Notes: generated by a model not told the origin, from the letters alone. Positions 25,495 through 37,489 are shown, counted from the stretch's first letter. The stretch is DNA of 64,000 bases from DASUAO01 sp046484625 (GCA_046484625.1 JAWOIO010000192.1:5672-69671), one strand, 5' to 3'. Numbers and translations: made by a program.

Positions 25495-26819
25495 GACCCC
25501 TCCTGGGGATTGGGCGCCGTCCTGAGCGCGATGGATCGGGCGTGCTCGACGAGCCCTTCCGCGATCGCAAGTGTCCGCACGTACGGCCCGACCCGCGCGA
25601 GCCCTGGCGCGTCCAGGGTCACGATGTGGATGTGCTTGCGGAAGTCGTCGACGCGCAATGCGCTCGCGAAGCGTGCCGTCCGACCGGTGGGCAGCACGTG
25701 GTTCGCGCCCGCGACGTAGTCGCCGACCGCGACCGGAGCCCATTCCCCACAGAAGACCGCACCGGCGTTGCGCACCGCCGGGACGAGTGCCTCCGGTCCA
25801 GCGGTCATCAGCTGGAGATGCTCGGGCGCGAGGACGTTGACGACGGCCATCGCCTGCTCGGCGTCGTCGACGAGCACCGTCCGACCGGTCTGTGTGAGCG
25901 TCGACTCGAGGTCAGGCCGACCAGCCGAGTCCGCCAACAGGGTCGCGATCTGGGCGTCGACCGCGTCGGCGACGGCGGGCTCCCACGTGACCAGCACCGC
26001 GGCTCCGTCGGGCCCGTGCTCGGCCTGGGCGAGCAGGTCCACGCCCACCAGCCGCGCGCCGACCGTCCCGTCGGCCACGATCACCACCTCCGACGGCCCG
26101 GCGAGCGACTCGATGCCGACGATCCCCGCAACCTCGCGCTTGGCGGCCGCGACGTACGCGTTCCCGGGGCCCACGATCACGTCCACCGGACGGATCGACT
26201 CGGTCCCGTACGCGAGCGCGCCGATCGCCTGCGCCCCCCCGACCCGGTACACCTCGTCGACACCGGCGATCGCCGCCGCCGCGAGCGCGGCCGTGGGAAC
26301 CGCGCCGTCGGGGCCCGGCGGCACACAGAGCGCGATCTCGGGGACGCCCGCAACCCGCGCCGGCACGGCCGTCATGAGCACCGACGATGGGTAGCTCGCC
26401 CTCCCACCCGGCGCGTAGCAGCCCGCGCGATCGACCGGGACCACCACCTCGCGCAGAGCGATCCCATCCCCCTCCATCCGCACCTCGACCGTCGTCTGGA
26501 GCCGGTGGTACGCGACGATCTCGCCGTGCGCGTACTCGAGCGCCTCTCGGAGGTCGGTCGGGATGCGCTCGAGCGCCGCCCGGACCACCTCGTTCGGGAC
26601 CCGGACCGTGTCGATGCGACACCCGTCGAAGCGCTCAGTGAGCTCCACGAGGGCCCGGTCCCCGTCGCGCCGCACCGCATCGAGCACGTCGCGCACGGCG
26701 GCACGGACTTCGGCGTCGTTCGACGAGCCGCTGCCCGAGTCGTGCCGGGCCAGGGCCGCGGCGAGATCGCCGTCGAAGCCGCGAAGGTCGAGTCGCGAGA
26801 GCATGGGAGGCGCGCTCAT
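25491..26819 (-). CDS. hisD: Histidinol dehydrogenase
   Basis: A 442-residue zinc enzyme carrying out the last two oxidations of histidine synthesis with NAD. Landmarks: CYAPGGRASYPSSVLM, VGGAQAIGALAYGT, VGPGNAYVAAAKR, LAGPSEVVIVAD, QAEHGPDG and NHVLPTGRTARF. Start is taken at ATG 26819 (MSAPPMLSRLDL); ATG 26804 is a possible alternative. It heads the hisD-hisC-hisB-hisA operon, with a 69-bp divergent gap to a small plus-strand gene. Confidence 0.95.
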   Translation of the reverse strand: MSAPPMLSRLDLRGFDGDLAAALARHDSGSGSSNDAEVRAAVRDVLDAVRRDGDRALVELTERFDGCRIDTVRVPNEVVRAALERIPTDLREALEYAHGEIVAYHRLQTTVEVRMEGDGIALREVVVPVDRAGCYAPGGRASYPSSVLMTAVPARVAGVPEIALCVPPGPDGAVPTAALAAAAIAGVDEVYRVGGAQAIGALAYGTESIRPVDVIVGPGNAYVAAAKREVAGIVGIESLAGPSEVVIVADGTVGARLVGVDLLAQAEHGPDGAAVLVTWEPAVADAVDAQIATLLADSAGRPDLESTLTQTGRTVLVDDAEQAMAVVNVLAPEHLQLMTAGPEALVPAVRNAGAVFCGEWAPVAVGDYVAGANHVLPTGRTARFASALRVDDFRKHIHIVTLDAPGLARVGPYVRTLAIAEGLVEHARSIALRTAPNPQEGS

Positions 26820-26888
26820 CGTACCCGTGGCGACGCCGGATCCAGGTTCGAATTGCCCCGCGCGCCTTCGTGGGTCAGGCTCGCGCGC

Positions 26889-27089
26889 GTGAGCGACTCC
26901 GATCTCGCCGAGCTCTCGACCCTGCGGTCGCAGATCGAGGAGCTCACACGCCGAGTCCTCTCCGTCGCGATGCGCTACGACGACTCGCCCGACTCGGCGA
27001 TCGCCGCCGACCTGTTCGCCGTCGAGCGGTCGTTGCTCTCGGCCCGTCGATCCCTCGATCGGGCCGGAGCGCACCTCACCCAGAGCTGA
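26889..27089 (+). CDS. Small helical protein, unknown function
   Basis: A 66-residue protein beginning at GTG 26889, with leucine/isoleucine spacing consistent with a short coiled coil (LSTLRSQIEELTRRVLSVAM and AVERSLLSARRSLDR). It is divergent from hisD and convergent with nth (18 bp). No family recognised; the amphipathic pattern and neat fit between genes are the only support. Confidence 0.55.
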   Translation: MSDSDLAELSTLRSQIEELTRRVLSVAMRYDDSPDSAIAADLFAVERSLLSARRSLDRAGAHLTQS

Positions 27090-27107
27090 CCCGCGCCGCT
27101 CGACCGT

Positions 27108-27761
27108 TCACACCTTGAAGGCCGACGGACACGTGTCCGCGAGCATGCAGTCGCCGCAGCGGGGCTTGCGCGCCGCGCACACCGCCCGCCCGTGCAGGAT
27201 CATCCGGAGTGAGAACGCGCCCCGCTCCTCGGCCGGCACCAGGTCGTTCAGGTCGCGCTCGGCTCTCACCGCGTCGGTCTCACTGGTGAGACGGAGCAAA
27301 CGCGCGATCCGTCCGACGTGGGTGTCGACGGGGAGCCCCGGGAGGCCGAATGCCACGGACCGGATCACATTCGCGGTCTTGCGGCCGACGCCCGGCAACG
27401 AGACCAGGTCGGCGAGCTCCCGCGGGACCTCCCCGGCGAAGCGCTCCTCGAGGCCATGGGCCATGCCGAGCAGGTTCTTGGCCTTCGACCGGAAGAAGCC
27501 CGTCGAGTGGATCAGCTGCTCGAGCTCCTCGGGGTCGGCGTCGGCGAGATCAGCCGCGTTCGGGTAGCGCGCGAAGAGCTCGGGCGTCACCCGGTTGACC
27601 ATCTCGTCGGTGCACTGCGCCGAGAGGATCGTCGCGACCAGCAGCTGGAACGGGGAGCCGTGCTCCAGCGCGCAGAGGTCGACCGCCGTCCCCGGGTACT
27701 CGGCGGCAAGGCGCTCGCGCACCGTGTCAGCCCGCGCCCGGGCTCCTCGGGGCTTGGCCAT
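27108..27761 (-). CDS. nth: Endonuclease III, DNA glycosylase/AP lyase
   Basis: A 217-residue HhH-GPD base-excision repair enzyme removing oxidised pyrimidines. The helix-hairpin-helix LPGVGRKTANVI carries the catalytic lysine and VDTHVGRIARLL the catalytic aspartate. The [4Fe-4S] loop is intact: C-x6-C-x2-C-x5-C in CAARKPRCGDCMLADTC. A 100-bp divergent region separates it from mshD. Confidence 0.96.
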   Translation of the reverse strand: MAKPRGARARADTVRERLAAEYPGTAVDLCALEHGSPFQLLVATILSAQCTDEMVNRVTPELFARYPNAADLADADPEELEQLIHSTGFFRSKAKNLLGMAHGLEERFAGEVPRELADLVSLPGVGRKTANVIRSVAFGLPGLPVDTHVGRIARLLRLTSETDAVRAERDLNDLVPAEERGAFSLRMILHGRAVCAARKPRCGDCMLADTCPSAFKV

Positions 27762-27861
27762 CCGGGCACCCTAACGAACGCCTGGCGATCGGCTGCCCGA
27801 ACCCGCGGCCGAGCACACCCACGGCGGCGGCACCGCATCAGACGGCCGGTAGCCTCGACGC

Positions 27862-28779
27862 GTGACCGAGCAGCAGATCCACCGCCCGGTCGACGACGAC
27901 ACCCTCGCCGCGCTCCGCGACTTCACGACGTCGGTCGGGAGCACGCTCGGTTACCCGGCCGTGGGCGACCGCGTGTGGCGCGACCATGCCGCCACGCCCG
28001 CCGACTCCGCGATCGTCACCGCGACCGACGACGACGCGCTCGTAGGAGTCCTCCACCTCGGTGCCGCGGATGCCGACGGCGTCGTCACCGGGTCGCTCGT
28101 CGTCGCTCCGTCCTCGCGCGGCCGAGGCGTCGAGTCCGATCTCGTGCAGGTAGCGCTCGGCGACCTCCGCGGCGGCGGCTGCGTCCGTCTCGAGTACTGG
28201 GTCTTCGGCGACGCCGGCGACGCCGACTCCCCGTCGGGTCCGCCGGTGCGTGCGCTCCACGAGATGCGGGTGACGATCCCGCTCACGGGTGCCGACGCCG
28301 CACCGGCCTGGCCCGAAGGGACCCGGGTCCGACCGTTCGAGCCCGGCGCCGACGACGACGCCTGGCTGGCGGTCAACGACCGCGCGTTCGCCCACGACCC
28401 CGACCAGGGCGGGTGGACTCCCGACGTGCTCCGCCAGCGGGTCGCGGAACCGTGGTTCGACCCCGCCGGCTTCCTCCTCGTCGAGGACGCCGAAGGGCTC
28501 GCCGGGTTCTGCTGGACCAAGGTGCACCCGCCCACGCCGCCGTTCGACCCCGAGCCCGTCGGCGAGATCTACGTGATCGCGGTCGACCCCGGTCGCCAGG
28601 GCACGGGGCTCGGGCGCGCGCTCGTGGTCGCGGGCCTGGAGTGGTTGGCCGGGCAGGGCATCACGACCGGGATGCTGTTCGTCGACGCGGGGAATGCGCC
28701 CGCGGTCGCGTTGTACGAGGCGCTCGGGTTCGTCGCGACCCGGACCGACCGCCTGTTCGCACGCGCGGTGGGGGGCTGA
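27862..28779 (+). CDS. mshD: Mycothiol synthase
   Basis: A 305-residue protein with two GNAT domains in tandem. The N-terminal one is degenerate; the C-terminal one has HDPDQGGWTPDVL, FCWTKVHP and the acetyl-CoA loop VIAVDPGRQGTGLGRAL, as in MshD, which acetylates the cysteinyl group in the last step of mycothiol synthesis. Mycothiol is confined to Actinomycetota, so this gene is good evidence for the phylum. GTG start at 27862. Followed 5 bp later by rlmN. Confidence 0.9.
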   Translation: MTEQQIHRPVDDDTLAALRDFTTSVGSTLGYPAVGDRVWRDHAATPADSAIVTATDDDALVGVLHLGAADADGVVTGSLVVAPSSRGRGVESDLVQVALGDLRGGGCVRLEYWVFGDAGDADSPSGPPVRALHEMRVTIPLTGADAAPAWPEGTRVRPFEPGADDDAWLAVNDRAFAHDPDQGGWTPDVLRQRVAEPWFDPAGFLLVEDAEGLAGFCWTKVHPPTPPFDPEPVGEIYVIAVDPGRQGTGLGRALVVAGLEWLAGQGITTGMLFVDAGNAPAVALYEALGFVATRTDRLFARAVGG

Positions 28780-28784
28780 CCGCG

Positions 28785-29849
28785 ATGAGCCACTCGCGCT
28801 ACGGCATCTCACACGACGAGCTCGAGGCGCTCGTCGCAGAGCTCGGCGAGCCTCGGTACCGCGCCGACCAGGTCTGGAGCGCGCTGTACCGGCCGATCCC
28901 GATCGAGGACGAGACCGCGCTCCCCCGCTCGCTGCGCACCCGTCTCGCCGAGGCGCTCCCGCTCGGCCTCGCCTCGGTGGTGGAGGCGACGTCGTCGGAC
29001 GAGCTCACCACGAAGTGGCTCTTCGCCGCCGGTGCCGACTCCGCCCAGGTCGAGACCGTGCTCATGCGTTCGGCCGATCGCGCGAGCGTGTGCGTCTCGT
29101 CGCAGGCGGGCTGCGCGATGGGGTGCACGTTCTGCGCGACCGGTCAGGCGGGGCTGGAGCGCCACCTCGACGTGGGCGAGATCGTGGAGCAGGCGGTGCG
29201 CGCGGCCCTGGCGTCGCCCCAACGGGTCACGAACGTGGTCTTCATGGGGATGGGCGAACCGCTCGCGAACTACGACCCCGTGTGGGCGGCGGTGGAGCGC
29301 ATCCACGGCGCGCTCGGCTTGTCGGCCCGGAAGATCACGATCAGCACCGTCGGCGTCGTCCCCGGGATGCGTCGCCTCGCCGAAGAGGACCTCCCGGTGA
29401 CGCTCGCGGTGTCGCTGCACGCACCGAACGACGAACTGCGCTCGCAGCTCGTGCCCCTCAACCGCCGCTACCCGATCGCCGACATCCTCGACGCCGCTGC
29501 CGAGGTCGCCGGATCCCGCGGTCGGCGGGTCACGTTCGAGTACGCGTGCATCGCCGGCACCAACGACTCACCGGCCCTGGGGCGCTCCCTCGGACGCCTG
29601 CTCCGCGCCTGGCCGGGCGTCGGCGGTGCTCACGTGAACCTCATCCCCCTCAACTCCACCGACGAGTTCGGCGGTCGCGCCGCGTCGCCGAGACGTATCA
29701 AGGACTTCGCGGCCGAGCTCGAGGCCGCCGGTGTCAGAACGACGGTACGGCGCAACCGGGGCGTCGACATCGATGCCGCGTGTGGCCAGCTGCGCACTCG
29801 GCACCTGGCACCGGATCCGGTGGCCCGTTCGACCACAATGGACGAGTGA
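28785..29849 (+). CDS. rlmN: 23S rRNA A2503 / tRNA A37 C2-methyltransferase RlmN
   Basis: A 354-residue radical SAM methyltransferase. The cluster motif C-x3-C-x2-C is in GCAMGCTFCATG, preceded by SSQAGC. FMGMGEPLANY, the GVVPGM segment, SLHAPND, and the mechanistic C-terminal cysteine in AACGQLR are present. ATG 28785 starts at the conserved N-terminus. Its stop overlaps the next gene as GTGA. Confidence 0.96.
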   Translation: MSHSRYGISHDELEALVAELGEPRYRADQVWSALYRPIPIEDETALPRSLRTRLAEALPLGLASVVEATSSDELTTKWLFAAGADSAQVETVLMRSADRASVCVSSQAGCAMGCTFCATGQAGLERHLDVGEIVEQAVRAALASPQRVTNVVFMGMGEPLANYDPVWAAVERIHGALGLSARKITISTVGVVPGMRRLAEEDLPVTLAVSLHAPNDELRSQLVPLNRRYPIADILDAAAEVAGSRGRRVTFEYACIAGTNDSPALGRSLGRLLRAWPGVGGAHVNLIPLNSTDEFGGRAASPRRIKDFAAELEAAGVRTTVRRNRGVDIDAACGQLRTRHLAPDPVARSTTMDE

Positions 29850-30205
29850 ACGAGCGCCGGTTCCTCAACCAGTTCCAGCCGCAGACCCTCGTGATCGGCA
29901 CGATGCTGTGCTACCTCGACGCCGCGTTCGGGCTCCTGTTCGGCATCGTGTCGAGCTCGCTGCTCCTCGGGCTGATCACCATCGTCGGGCTCGCCGCCGG
30001 CGGCTACGGGATCGCGAACGAGAAGCGCTGGGGCTATCTCGTCGCGGTCGGTTCCGCGTGCCTCCAGGTCCTGATGCTGATCGCGGTTGCCGGCAGCGAC
30101 GTGCTCGGCTTCCCGCTGATCCTCACCTTCGTCTTCGACGGTGCACTCGTCGCCCTGCTGCTGCACCCCGAGAGTCGCGAGTACCAGCGCATCTGGTTCC
30201 GCTGA
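29846..30205 (+). CDS. Small four-helix membrane protein, unknown function
   Basis: A 119-residue protein with four likely membrane helices (about 15-35, 36-58, 62-84, 87-107) and short hydrophilic ends. The GTG start overlaps the rlmN stop (GTGA). It lies between rlmN and a metallopeptidase gene in a co-directional run. No family recognised. Confidence 0.75.
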   Translation: MNERRFLNQFQPQTLVIGTMLCYLDAAFGLLFGIVSSSLLLGLITIVGLAAGGYGIANEKRWGYLVAVGSACLQVLMLIAVAGSDVLGFPLILTFVFDGALVALLLHPESREYQRIWFR

Positions 30206-30213
30206 GTCGCCCG

Positions 30214-31794
30214 ATGACGCGCAGTGCCGACGCCCTCGTCGCCGACCTCGAGGCCCGGCTCCGCCCGGTCGAGATCGAGCTCGCAGAAGCCTGGTGGGAG
30301 TCCAACACCCGGTCCTCCCCCGCGGCCGAGGCGCGTCGGACGGCAGCCGACCTGGCCCGTCGGACGGCGCTCTCGGACCCAACTGCGTTTGCCGAGCTCG
30401 CCGAAGCGCGCGCCTCGTCGATCGACGACCCTCAGGTGCGCCGGCAGGTGGAGGTGCTGCACGACCTCCTCCTCCCGCATCAGGTCCCGGAGGACCTCCG
30501 ACGCGCGATGGTCGAGCTCGAGACCCGCGTGGAAGCCACGTTCAACACGTTCCGGGGCGAGCTCGACGGCGCCCGGGTCGACGACAACGCGATCCTCGAG
30601 ATCCTGCGCACGAGCGACGACGCCGCGCTCCGGCGACGCGCCTGGGAGACGAGCAAGCAGGTAGGAGCCGCGGTGGCCGACGATGTCCGCACCCTCGCCC
30701 GGCTCCGGAACGAAGCCGCCCGGACGCTCGGCTACCGCGACCACTTCGCGCTCTCTCTCGCCACCGACGAGCTCGACGAGGACCGCCTCTTCGCGACACT
30801 TGCCGAGGTCGACGCGCACACTGCCGACGCGTTCGCGGAGTGGAAGCACGTCCTCGACGCCACGCTCGCAGCACGGTTCGGCTGCGCGGTCGGCGACCTC
30901 CGCCCATGGCACCTCGACGATCCGTTCTTCCAGGACCCGCCCGTCGCCGGATCCGTCGACCTCGACCCCCTGTTCGAGGCCGTCGACCTCGAGGCGATCA
31001 CGCTCGCGACCTACGACGGCATCGGCCTCGACGTGCGGCCCGTCCTCGAACGCAGCGACCTGTACGCACGGGAGGGCAAGAGCCAGCACGCGTTCTGCAT
31101 CGACATCGACCGCACCGGGGACGTGCGCGTCCTCTGCAACATCGAGCGCAACGAGCGTTGGGCCGACACGATGCTGCACGAGTTCGGGCACGCGATCTAC
31201 GACCGCGAGGTCAGCACCGACCTCCCCTGGCTCCTGCGCGGCCCCGCGCACGCACTCACGACCGAGGGCGTTGCGATGCTCTTCGGTCGACTCGTCCGCG
31301 ACCCGCAGTGGCTGGGCGGGGTCGCCGGGGTGCTTCCGGACTCGCTGGCCGGTGTCGCCGACGCGCTTGCCGGCGCTCGACGGAGCGCGCTGCTCGTCTT
31401 CGCGAGGTGGGTCCTCGTCATGACCCACTTCGAGCAGCGGCTCTACGCCGATCCCGACGGCGACCTCGACGGGATCTGGTGGGAGCTCGTCGAGCGGTTC
31501 CAGCTCGTCCGCCGACCCGACGGGCGTGCAGCACCCGACTGGGCCGCCAAGGTCCACCTGGCGGTCGCGCCCGTCTACTACCAGAACTACCTCTACGGAG
31601 AGCTCGTCGCGTCGCAGCTCTCGGCCGCGCTCACGAAACGAGCGGGCGGGATCGTGGATCGCCCCGAGGCCGGTCGTTGGCTCGCAGAGGCGTTCTTCTC
31701 GGGAGGCGCCACCCTCCGGTGGGACGACCTCGTCACGGCGGCAACTGGCGAGCCACTGACCGCACGGCACCTCGCCGCCGAGCTGGGCGCCTGA
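30214..31794 (+). CDS. M3/M2-like zinc oligopeptidase
   Basis: A 526-residue cytosolic metallopeptidase of the gluzincin type. The zinc motif HEFGHAIYD is followed about 25 residues later by HALTTEGVAMLFGRL, whose glutamate fits the third ligand. The C-terminal PVYYQNYLYGELVASQL matches M3/M2 peptidases such as oligoendopeptidase F relatives, where tyrosines line the active site. ATG 30214 lies 8 bp after the preceding stop. Likely degrades short peptides. Confidence 0.85.
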   Translation: MTRSADALVADLEARLRPVEIELAEAWWESNTRSSPAAEARRTAADLARRTALSDPTAFAELAEARASSIDDPQVRRQVEVLHDLLLPHQVPEDLRRAMVELETRVEATFNTFRGELDGARVDDNAILEILRTSDDAALRRRAWETSKQVGAAVADDVRTLARLRNEAARTLGYRDHFALSLATDELDEDRLFATLAEVDAHTADAFAEWKHVLDATLAARFGCAVGDLRPWHLDDPFFQDPPVAGSVDLDPLFEAVDLEAITLATYDGIGLDVRPVLERSDLYAREGKSQHAFCIDIDRTGDVRVLCNIERNERWADTMLHEFGHAIYDREVSTDLPWLLRGPAHALTTEGVAMLFGRLVRDPQWLGGVAGVLPDSLAGVADALAGARRSALLVFARWVLVMTHFEQRLYADPDGDLDGIWWELVERFQLVRRPDGRAAPDWAAKVHLAVAPVYYQNYLYGELVASQLSAALTKRAGGIVDRPEAGRWLAEAFFSGGATLRWDDLVTAATGEPLTARHLAAELGA

Positions 31795-31806
31795 GGGGTC
31801 CGGGCC

Positions 31807-32991
31807 ATGTGTGACACGTTGTGCCTGATCGGCGGCGGGAGGACCTTGTTCGCGAAGAACTCCAACCGTCCCCAGGACGAGACCCAGGTCGTCGAGCGAC
31901 ACCCGCGCCGCGCCACTGGTGGCTCGCTCCGCACGACCCACATCGAGATCGAGGACGCCGGCGCGCACGCGCTGATCGGCTCGCGCCTGGCCTGGATGTG
32001 GGGGTTCGAGCACGGCGTGAACGAGCACGGTGTCGCCATCGGGAACGAACGGATCTTCACGGTGGCCGACCCGTTGGCCGCGGCACCCGGCTTGACGGGG
32101 ATGGACCTCGTGCGACTCGGGCTGGAGCGCGCAACCAGTGCCGATGCCGCCCTCGACGTGATGACCGGGCTCATCGAACGCCACGGCCAGGGCGGTTCGG
32201 GCGCTGAGCACGCGAACGACCCGTACTGGTCGTCGTTCATCATCGCCGACCGGCACGGCGCATGGGTGCTGGAGACCTCCGATCGCGAATGGGTCGCGCA
32301 GTCGGTCACCGGCGGCGCCGCGATCTCGAACCGGGTGACGCTCGGAACCGAGTGGACGCGTGGCTCGTCGGGGATCGCGCCCGGGGCCGACTGGTCGACG
32401 CGGCTGGACCCGGGGGTGCCGACCGAGCCGTCCGACGTCCGCCTCGCGGTGACGGGCGCATGCGCGTCGGAGATGCCGACACGGACGGCGCCCGCCGACG
32501 TCGTGACCGCGCTGCGCCACCACGGGTCCGGGTCCTGGGGTCGCCCCGGTGACGATCCGGCGAACGTCGACCCGCCCCCGCCGCCGGGTGCGCCCGGATG
32601 GGACGGCTTCACCGTCTGCTGGCACGTCCGCACCGTGGAGTCGACGATGAGCTCCATGATCGTGGAGCTGCCCGAGGATCCCGACGCACCGCTCCGGCAC
32701 TGGATCGCCCTCGGGAGCCCCTGCGTGAGCATCTACGTCCCCGGCTTCGGGATGGAGACCGTCCCGCCGGCGCTGGCCGAACCCGCCACCTGGCAGCGGT
32801 TCGTCCGGCTGCGCGACCGTGTCGAGGCCGACGGTCGCGCACTCGCGGCGATCCGCGCCGAGCTGGGCCCCGTCGAGAATGAGCTCTGGGAGCAGGCCGA
32901 GGTGGTTGCCGGCGATCCAGCAGCGTGGTCGGGGTACTCCCACGCGGCATGGCGCTCCGTCGACGCCGCGCTCACCCGCGTCGGCGTCTGA
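31807..32991 (+). CDS. Secernin-like C69 family N-terminal nucleophile hydrolase
   Basis: A 394-residue protein beginning MCDTLC, where Cys2 would be the N-terminal nucleophile after methionine removal, as in secernins and C69 dipeptidases. The following GRTLFAKNSNRPQDE is the matching Ntn motif. Remaining features (WGFEHGVNEHGVAIGNE, WVLETSDREW) agree. No signal peptide. Peptidase activity is expected from the family; substrate unknown. It starts 12 bp after the metallopeptidase gene, suggesting joint peptide turnover. Confidence 0.83.
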   Translation: MCDTLCLIGGGRTLFAKNSNRPQDETQVVERHPRRATGGSLRTTHIEIEDAGAHALIGSRLAWMWGFEHGVNEHGVAIGNERIFTVADPLAAAPGLTGMDLVRLGLERATSADAALDVMTGLIERHGQGGSGAEHANDPYWSSFIIADRHGAWVLETSDREWVAQSVTGGAAISNRVTLGTEWTRGSSGIAPGADWSTRLDPGVPTEPSDVRLAVTGACASEMPTRTAPADVVTALRHHGSGSWGRPGDDPANVDPPPPPGAPGWDGFTVCWHVRTVESTMSSMIVELPEDPDAPLRHWIALGSPCVSIYVPGFGMETVPPALAEPATWQRFVRLRDRVEADGRALAAIRAELGPVENELWEQAEVVAGDPAAWSGYSHAAWRSVDAALTRVGV

Positions 32992-33017
32992 CGCCCCCGC
33001 CAGGTACGGTCCCCGAC

Positions 33018-34670
33018 GTGGAGTACAACCTCGCAGACCTGTTCGAGAAGGTCGTCGACACCGTGCCCGAACGTGAGGCGCTCGTGTGCGGCGATCGCCG
33101 GCTGACCTTCGCGGAGGTCGAAGCGCGCGCGAACCGCCTCGCCCACGCGTTCGCCGACCTCGGCGTGGGGGCCGGCGACCACGTGGCGCTCTACCTCCGC
33201 AACGGCACCGAGTACCTCGAGGGCATGCTCGCCGCGTTCAAGCTGCGGGCCGTGCCCGTCAACGTCAACTTCCGCTACGTCGAAGACGAGCTGCGGTACC
33301 TCCTCGACAACAGCGACGCCAAGGTGGTCCTCTTCGACCTGGAGTTCGCGCCCAAGCTCGCCCACCTGCGCACCGACCTCCCGGACCTTGCCGGGTACCT
33401 GGCGGTCGCGCCCCGCGGCAGTGCGAGCGTCGATCCCGACATCGCCGGCGCCATCGCCGCGCTCGGTGCCGTCGACTACGAGGACGCGCTCGCCGGCGCG
33501 TCACCGGCGCGCGACTTCGGGCCTCGGTCCGCCGACGACCTCTACATCCTGTACACCGGCGGGACCACGGGGATGCCCAAGGGCGTCATGTGGCGCCACG
33601 AGGACATCTTCTTCGGCGCCTTCGGCGGCGGCGGGATCGGCGACCCGATCTCGACCCCCGAGGAGATCGCGGCCCGGGCCGAGGCCGGAACCACCCGCTG
33701 CTTCCCCGCGTGCCCGTTCATGCACGGCACGGCGCACTGGATGGCGTTCCAGTCCCTGCTCACCGGTGGCGCCGTCGTGATCGACACCGAGCACCACCTC
33801 GACCCCACCCACGTCTGGGAGCTGGTCGCTCGGGAGCACGTCAACTTCCTCGTCATCGTCGGCGACGCGATGGGTCGCCCGCTCGTCGAGGCGATCGAGC
33901 ACCTCGACCCCGAGGTCGACCTGTCGGGCCTCACCATCTTGTTGTCGGGTGGGGCGATCCTGTCGCCGCCGGTCAAGCGCCAGCTCGCCGCTCGGCTGCC
34001 GTCCACGATGGTGATCGACGGCATCGGCTCCTCGGAGGCCGGCGGGCAGGGCCAGATGCTCGCCACCAAGGACGGGGAGATCCCGTCGCAGCCGCGCTTC
34101 GCGATGGGGCCCCAGAACACCGTCCTGGACGACGACCTTCGCCCTGCCGCGCCCGGCGAGGTGGGGAAGCTGGCCCGGTCGGGTCACATCCCGCTCGGCT
34201 ACTACAAGGACGAGGAGAAGTCGGCCACGACGTTCCCGGTCGTCGACGGGGTGCGCTGGTCGATCCCGGGCGACCACGCCCGCATCGAGTCCGACGGCAC
34301 GATCACGGTGCTCGGCCGGGGCTCCGTGTCGATCAACACCGGCGGGGAGAAGGTCTACCCCGAAGAGGTCGAGGGAGCCCTGAAGTCGCACGACGACGTC
34401 TTCGACGCCGTGGTGGTCGGGGTACCCGACCAGCGATGGGGCGAGCGCGTCGTCGCGGTGATCCAACCTCGCGCCGGCGCGACCCCCACGCTCACCGACC
34501 TCGACGGGCACGTGCGCGAGCACATTGCGGGCTACAAGACGCCGCGCGACGTGGTGCTCGTGGACGCGGTCGTCCGGTCCCCGTCGGGGAAGCCCGACTA
34601 CCGCTGGGCGAAGACGGTCGCGATGCAGCACGTCCTCCCGCGCGACCCCGACGCCGTTCCCGCGCCCTGA
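33018..34670 (+). CDS. Acyl-CoA synthetase
   Basis: A 550-residue ANL-superfamily ligase that activates carboxylic acids via acyl-AMP to acyl-CoA. The P-loop [13 protein letters not shown], the GIGSSEAGG stretch before the AMP site, and the hinge/C-terminal [20 protein letters not shown] and [12 protein letters not shown] (catalytic lysine) are intact. It resembles mycobacterial FadD-type enzymes used for fatty or steroid side-chain acids. GTG 33018 gives the family start EYNLADLFE. Substrate inferred only broadly. Confidence 0.9.
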   Translation: MEYNLADLFEKVVDTVPEREALVCGDRRLTFAEVEARANRLAHAFADLGVGAGDHVALYLRNGTEYLEGMLAAFKLRAVPVNVNFRYVEDELRYLLDNSDAKVVLFDLEFAPKLAHLRTDLPDLAGYLAVAPRGSASVDPDIAGAIAALGAVDYEDALAGASPARDFGPRSADDLYILYTGGTTGMPKGVMWRHEDIFFGAFGGGGIGDPISTPEEIAARAEAGTTRCFPACPFMHGTAHWMAFQSLLTGGAVVIDTEHHLDPTHVWELVAREHVNFLVIVGDAMGRPLVEAIEHLDPEVDLSGLTILLSGGAILSPPVKRQLAARLPSTMVIDGIGSSEAGGQGQMLATKDGEIPSQPRFAMGPQNTVLDDDLRPAAPGEVGKLARSGHIPLGYYKDEEKSATTFPVVDGVRWSIPGDHARIESDGTITVLGRGSVSINTGGEKVYPEEVEGALKSHDDVFDAVVVGVPDQRWGERVVAVIQPRAGATPTLTDLDGHVREHIAGYKTPRDVVLVDAVVRSPSGKPDYRWAKTVAMQHVLPRDPDAVPAP

Positions 34671-34684
34671 GGGCGCGCGCCGCG

Positions 34685-36702
<2,018 letters not shown>

Positions 36703-36709
<7 letters not shown>

Positions 36710-36780
36710 CGCGACTCAGCGTTCTGGCGTCAGATCCTGCTGCTATGCAGCAACTACCGACGCAAGAACGCTGTCAGGGC
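36703..36780. terminator. Long nested hairpin between convergent genes
   Basis: Four nested stems are visible: GCCCTGAC (36703-36710) with 36773-36780 (36773 is shared with the next arm); CAGCGTTCT (36717-36725) with AGAACGCTG at 36765-36773; GCGTC (36727-36731) with GACGC (36759-36763); and TGCTGC (36738-36743) with GCAGCA (36747-36752). It covers the stop of the DUF255 gene and the stop of the minus-strand gene at 36774. A bidirectional terminator is the simplest reading, similar in build to 11658-11702. Confidence 0.7.
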
Positions 36781-37433
36781 TGGAGGCCGTCGGCGAGGTG
36801 CTCGGCCATGGCCCAGCCGTAGCAGATCATCGCCTCGCCCTTGGCGGGCTCGATCGCGCCCACGAAGTCGGCGGCGGCCTTGCCCCCGAGCTTCACGTGC
36901 CTGGTGTCGAACACCGGCTCGGTCGCCTTGCCCTTCTTCACCTTGAACGAGTGGTCGTCGTAGCGCGCGTCGCAGCCGAAGCGGCGGGCGAGGCGACGGC
37001 CCCAGGCGCGCTCTTCGCCGTTGGGGTCGTACTTGGGGCGGGGACAGGCATCGTCGAGCACCCCGAACTGGGAATAGGCCGCGGGGTGGGCGATCCGACC
37101 TGCCACCAGGACGTCCTCGTCCGGGAACGAGATCGCGGCCCGCCGGTAGAGCTCGCCCACGAGGCCCTCGAGGGTCACTCGCGCGGTGCGGGCCTTGCGG
37201 ACCCCACCGAGCCCCCAGAGGATGCAGGGCGTCCCACCGATGCGCTCCAACGAACCGAACAGGAACCCCTGGAGCTCTTCGTCGACGGAGGCGATCGTCA
37301 CGAGTGGGAACTGCTCGACTGCGGCGTCGAGGTGCTCGTCGGCGAGTGGGAGCCCGATCGTCTGGACGAACTGGCCGAACTCATCGAGCTCGGCGGGCTT
37401 CAGGGAGACTGAATCACGCGATTCAACTGCCAT
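36774..37433 (-). CDS. Conserved-looking protein, possibly GNAT-like fold
   Basis: A 219-residue soluble protein I do not recognise. The order of segments (LVTIASVDEELQGFLFGSLE, then ILWGLGGV, then LEGLVGELYRRAA followed by DEDVLVAGRIAHPAAYSQF) is loosely like a GNAT acetyltransferase core, but no clear acetyl-CoA loop (R/Q-x-x-G-x-G/A) is seen. GGAG lies 5 nt before the ATG. It is convergent with the DUF255 gene and divergent from the UGA-containing thioredoxin-like gene (56 bp). Function unknown. Confidence 0.7.
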   Translation of the reverse strand: MAVESRDSVSLKPAELDEFGQFVQTIGLPLADEHLDAAVEQFPLVTIASVDEELQGFLFGSLERIGGTPCILWGLGGVRKARTARVTLEGLVGELYRRAAISFPDEDVLVAGRIAHPAAYSQFGVLDDACPRPKYDPNGEERAWGRRLARRFGCDARYDDHSFKVKKGKATEPVFDTRHVKLGGKAAADFVGAIEPAKGEAMICYGWAMAEHLADGLQP

Positions 37434-37489
37434 CAGGTCTCCATTGTGGCCGATGGGGTCCGCGAGAGGCCAGTCGGTAGGATCGCGGC

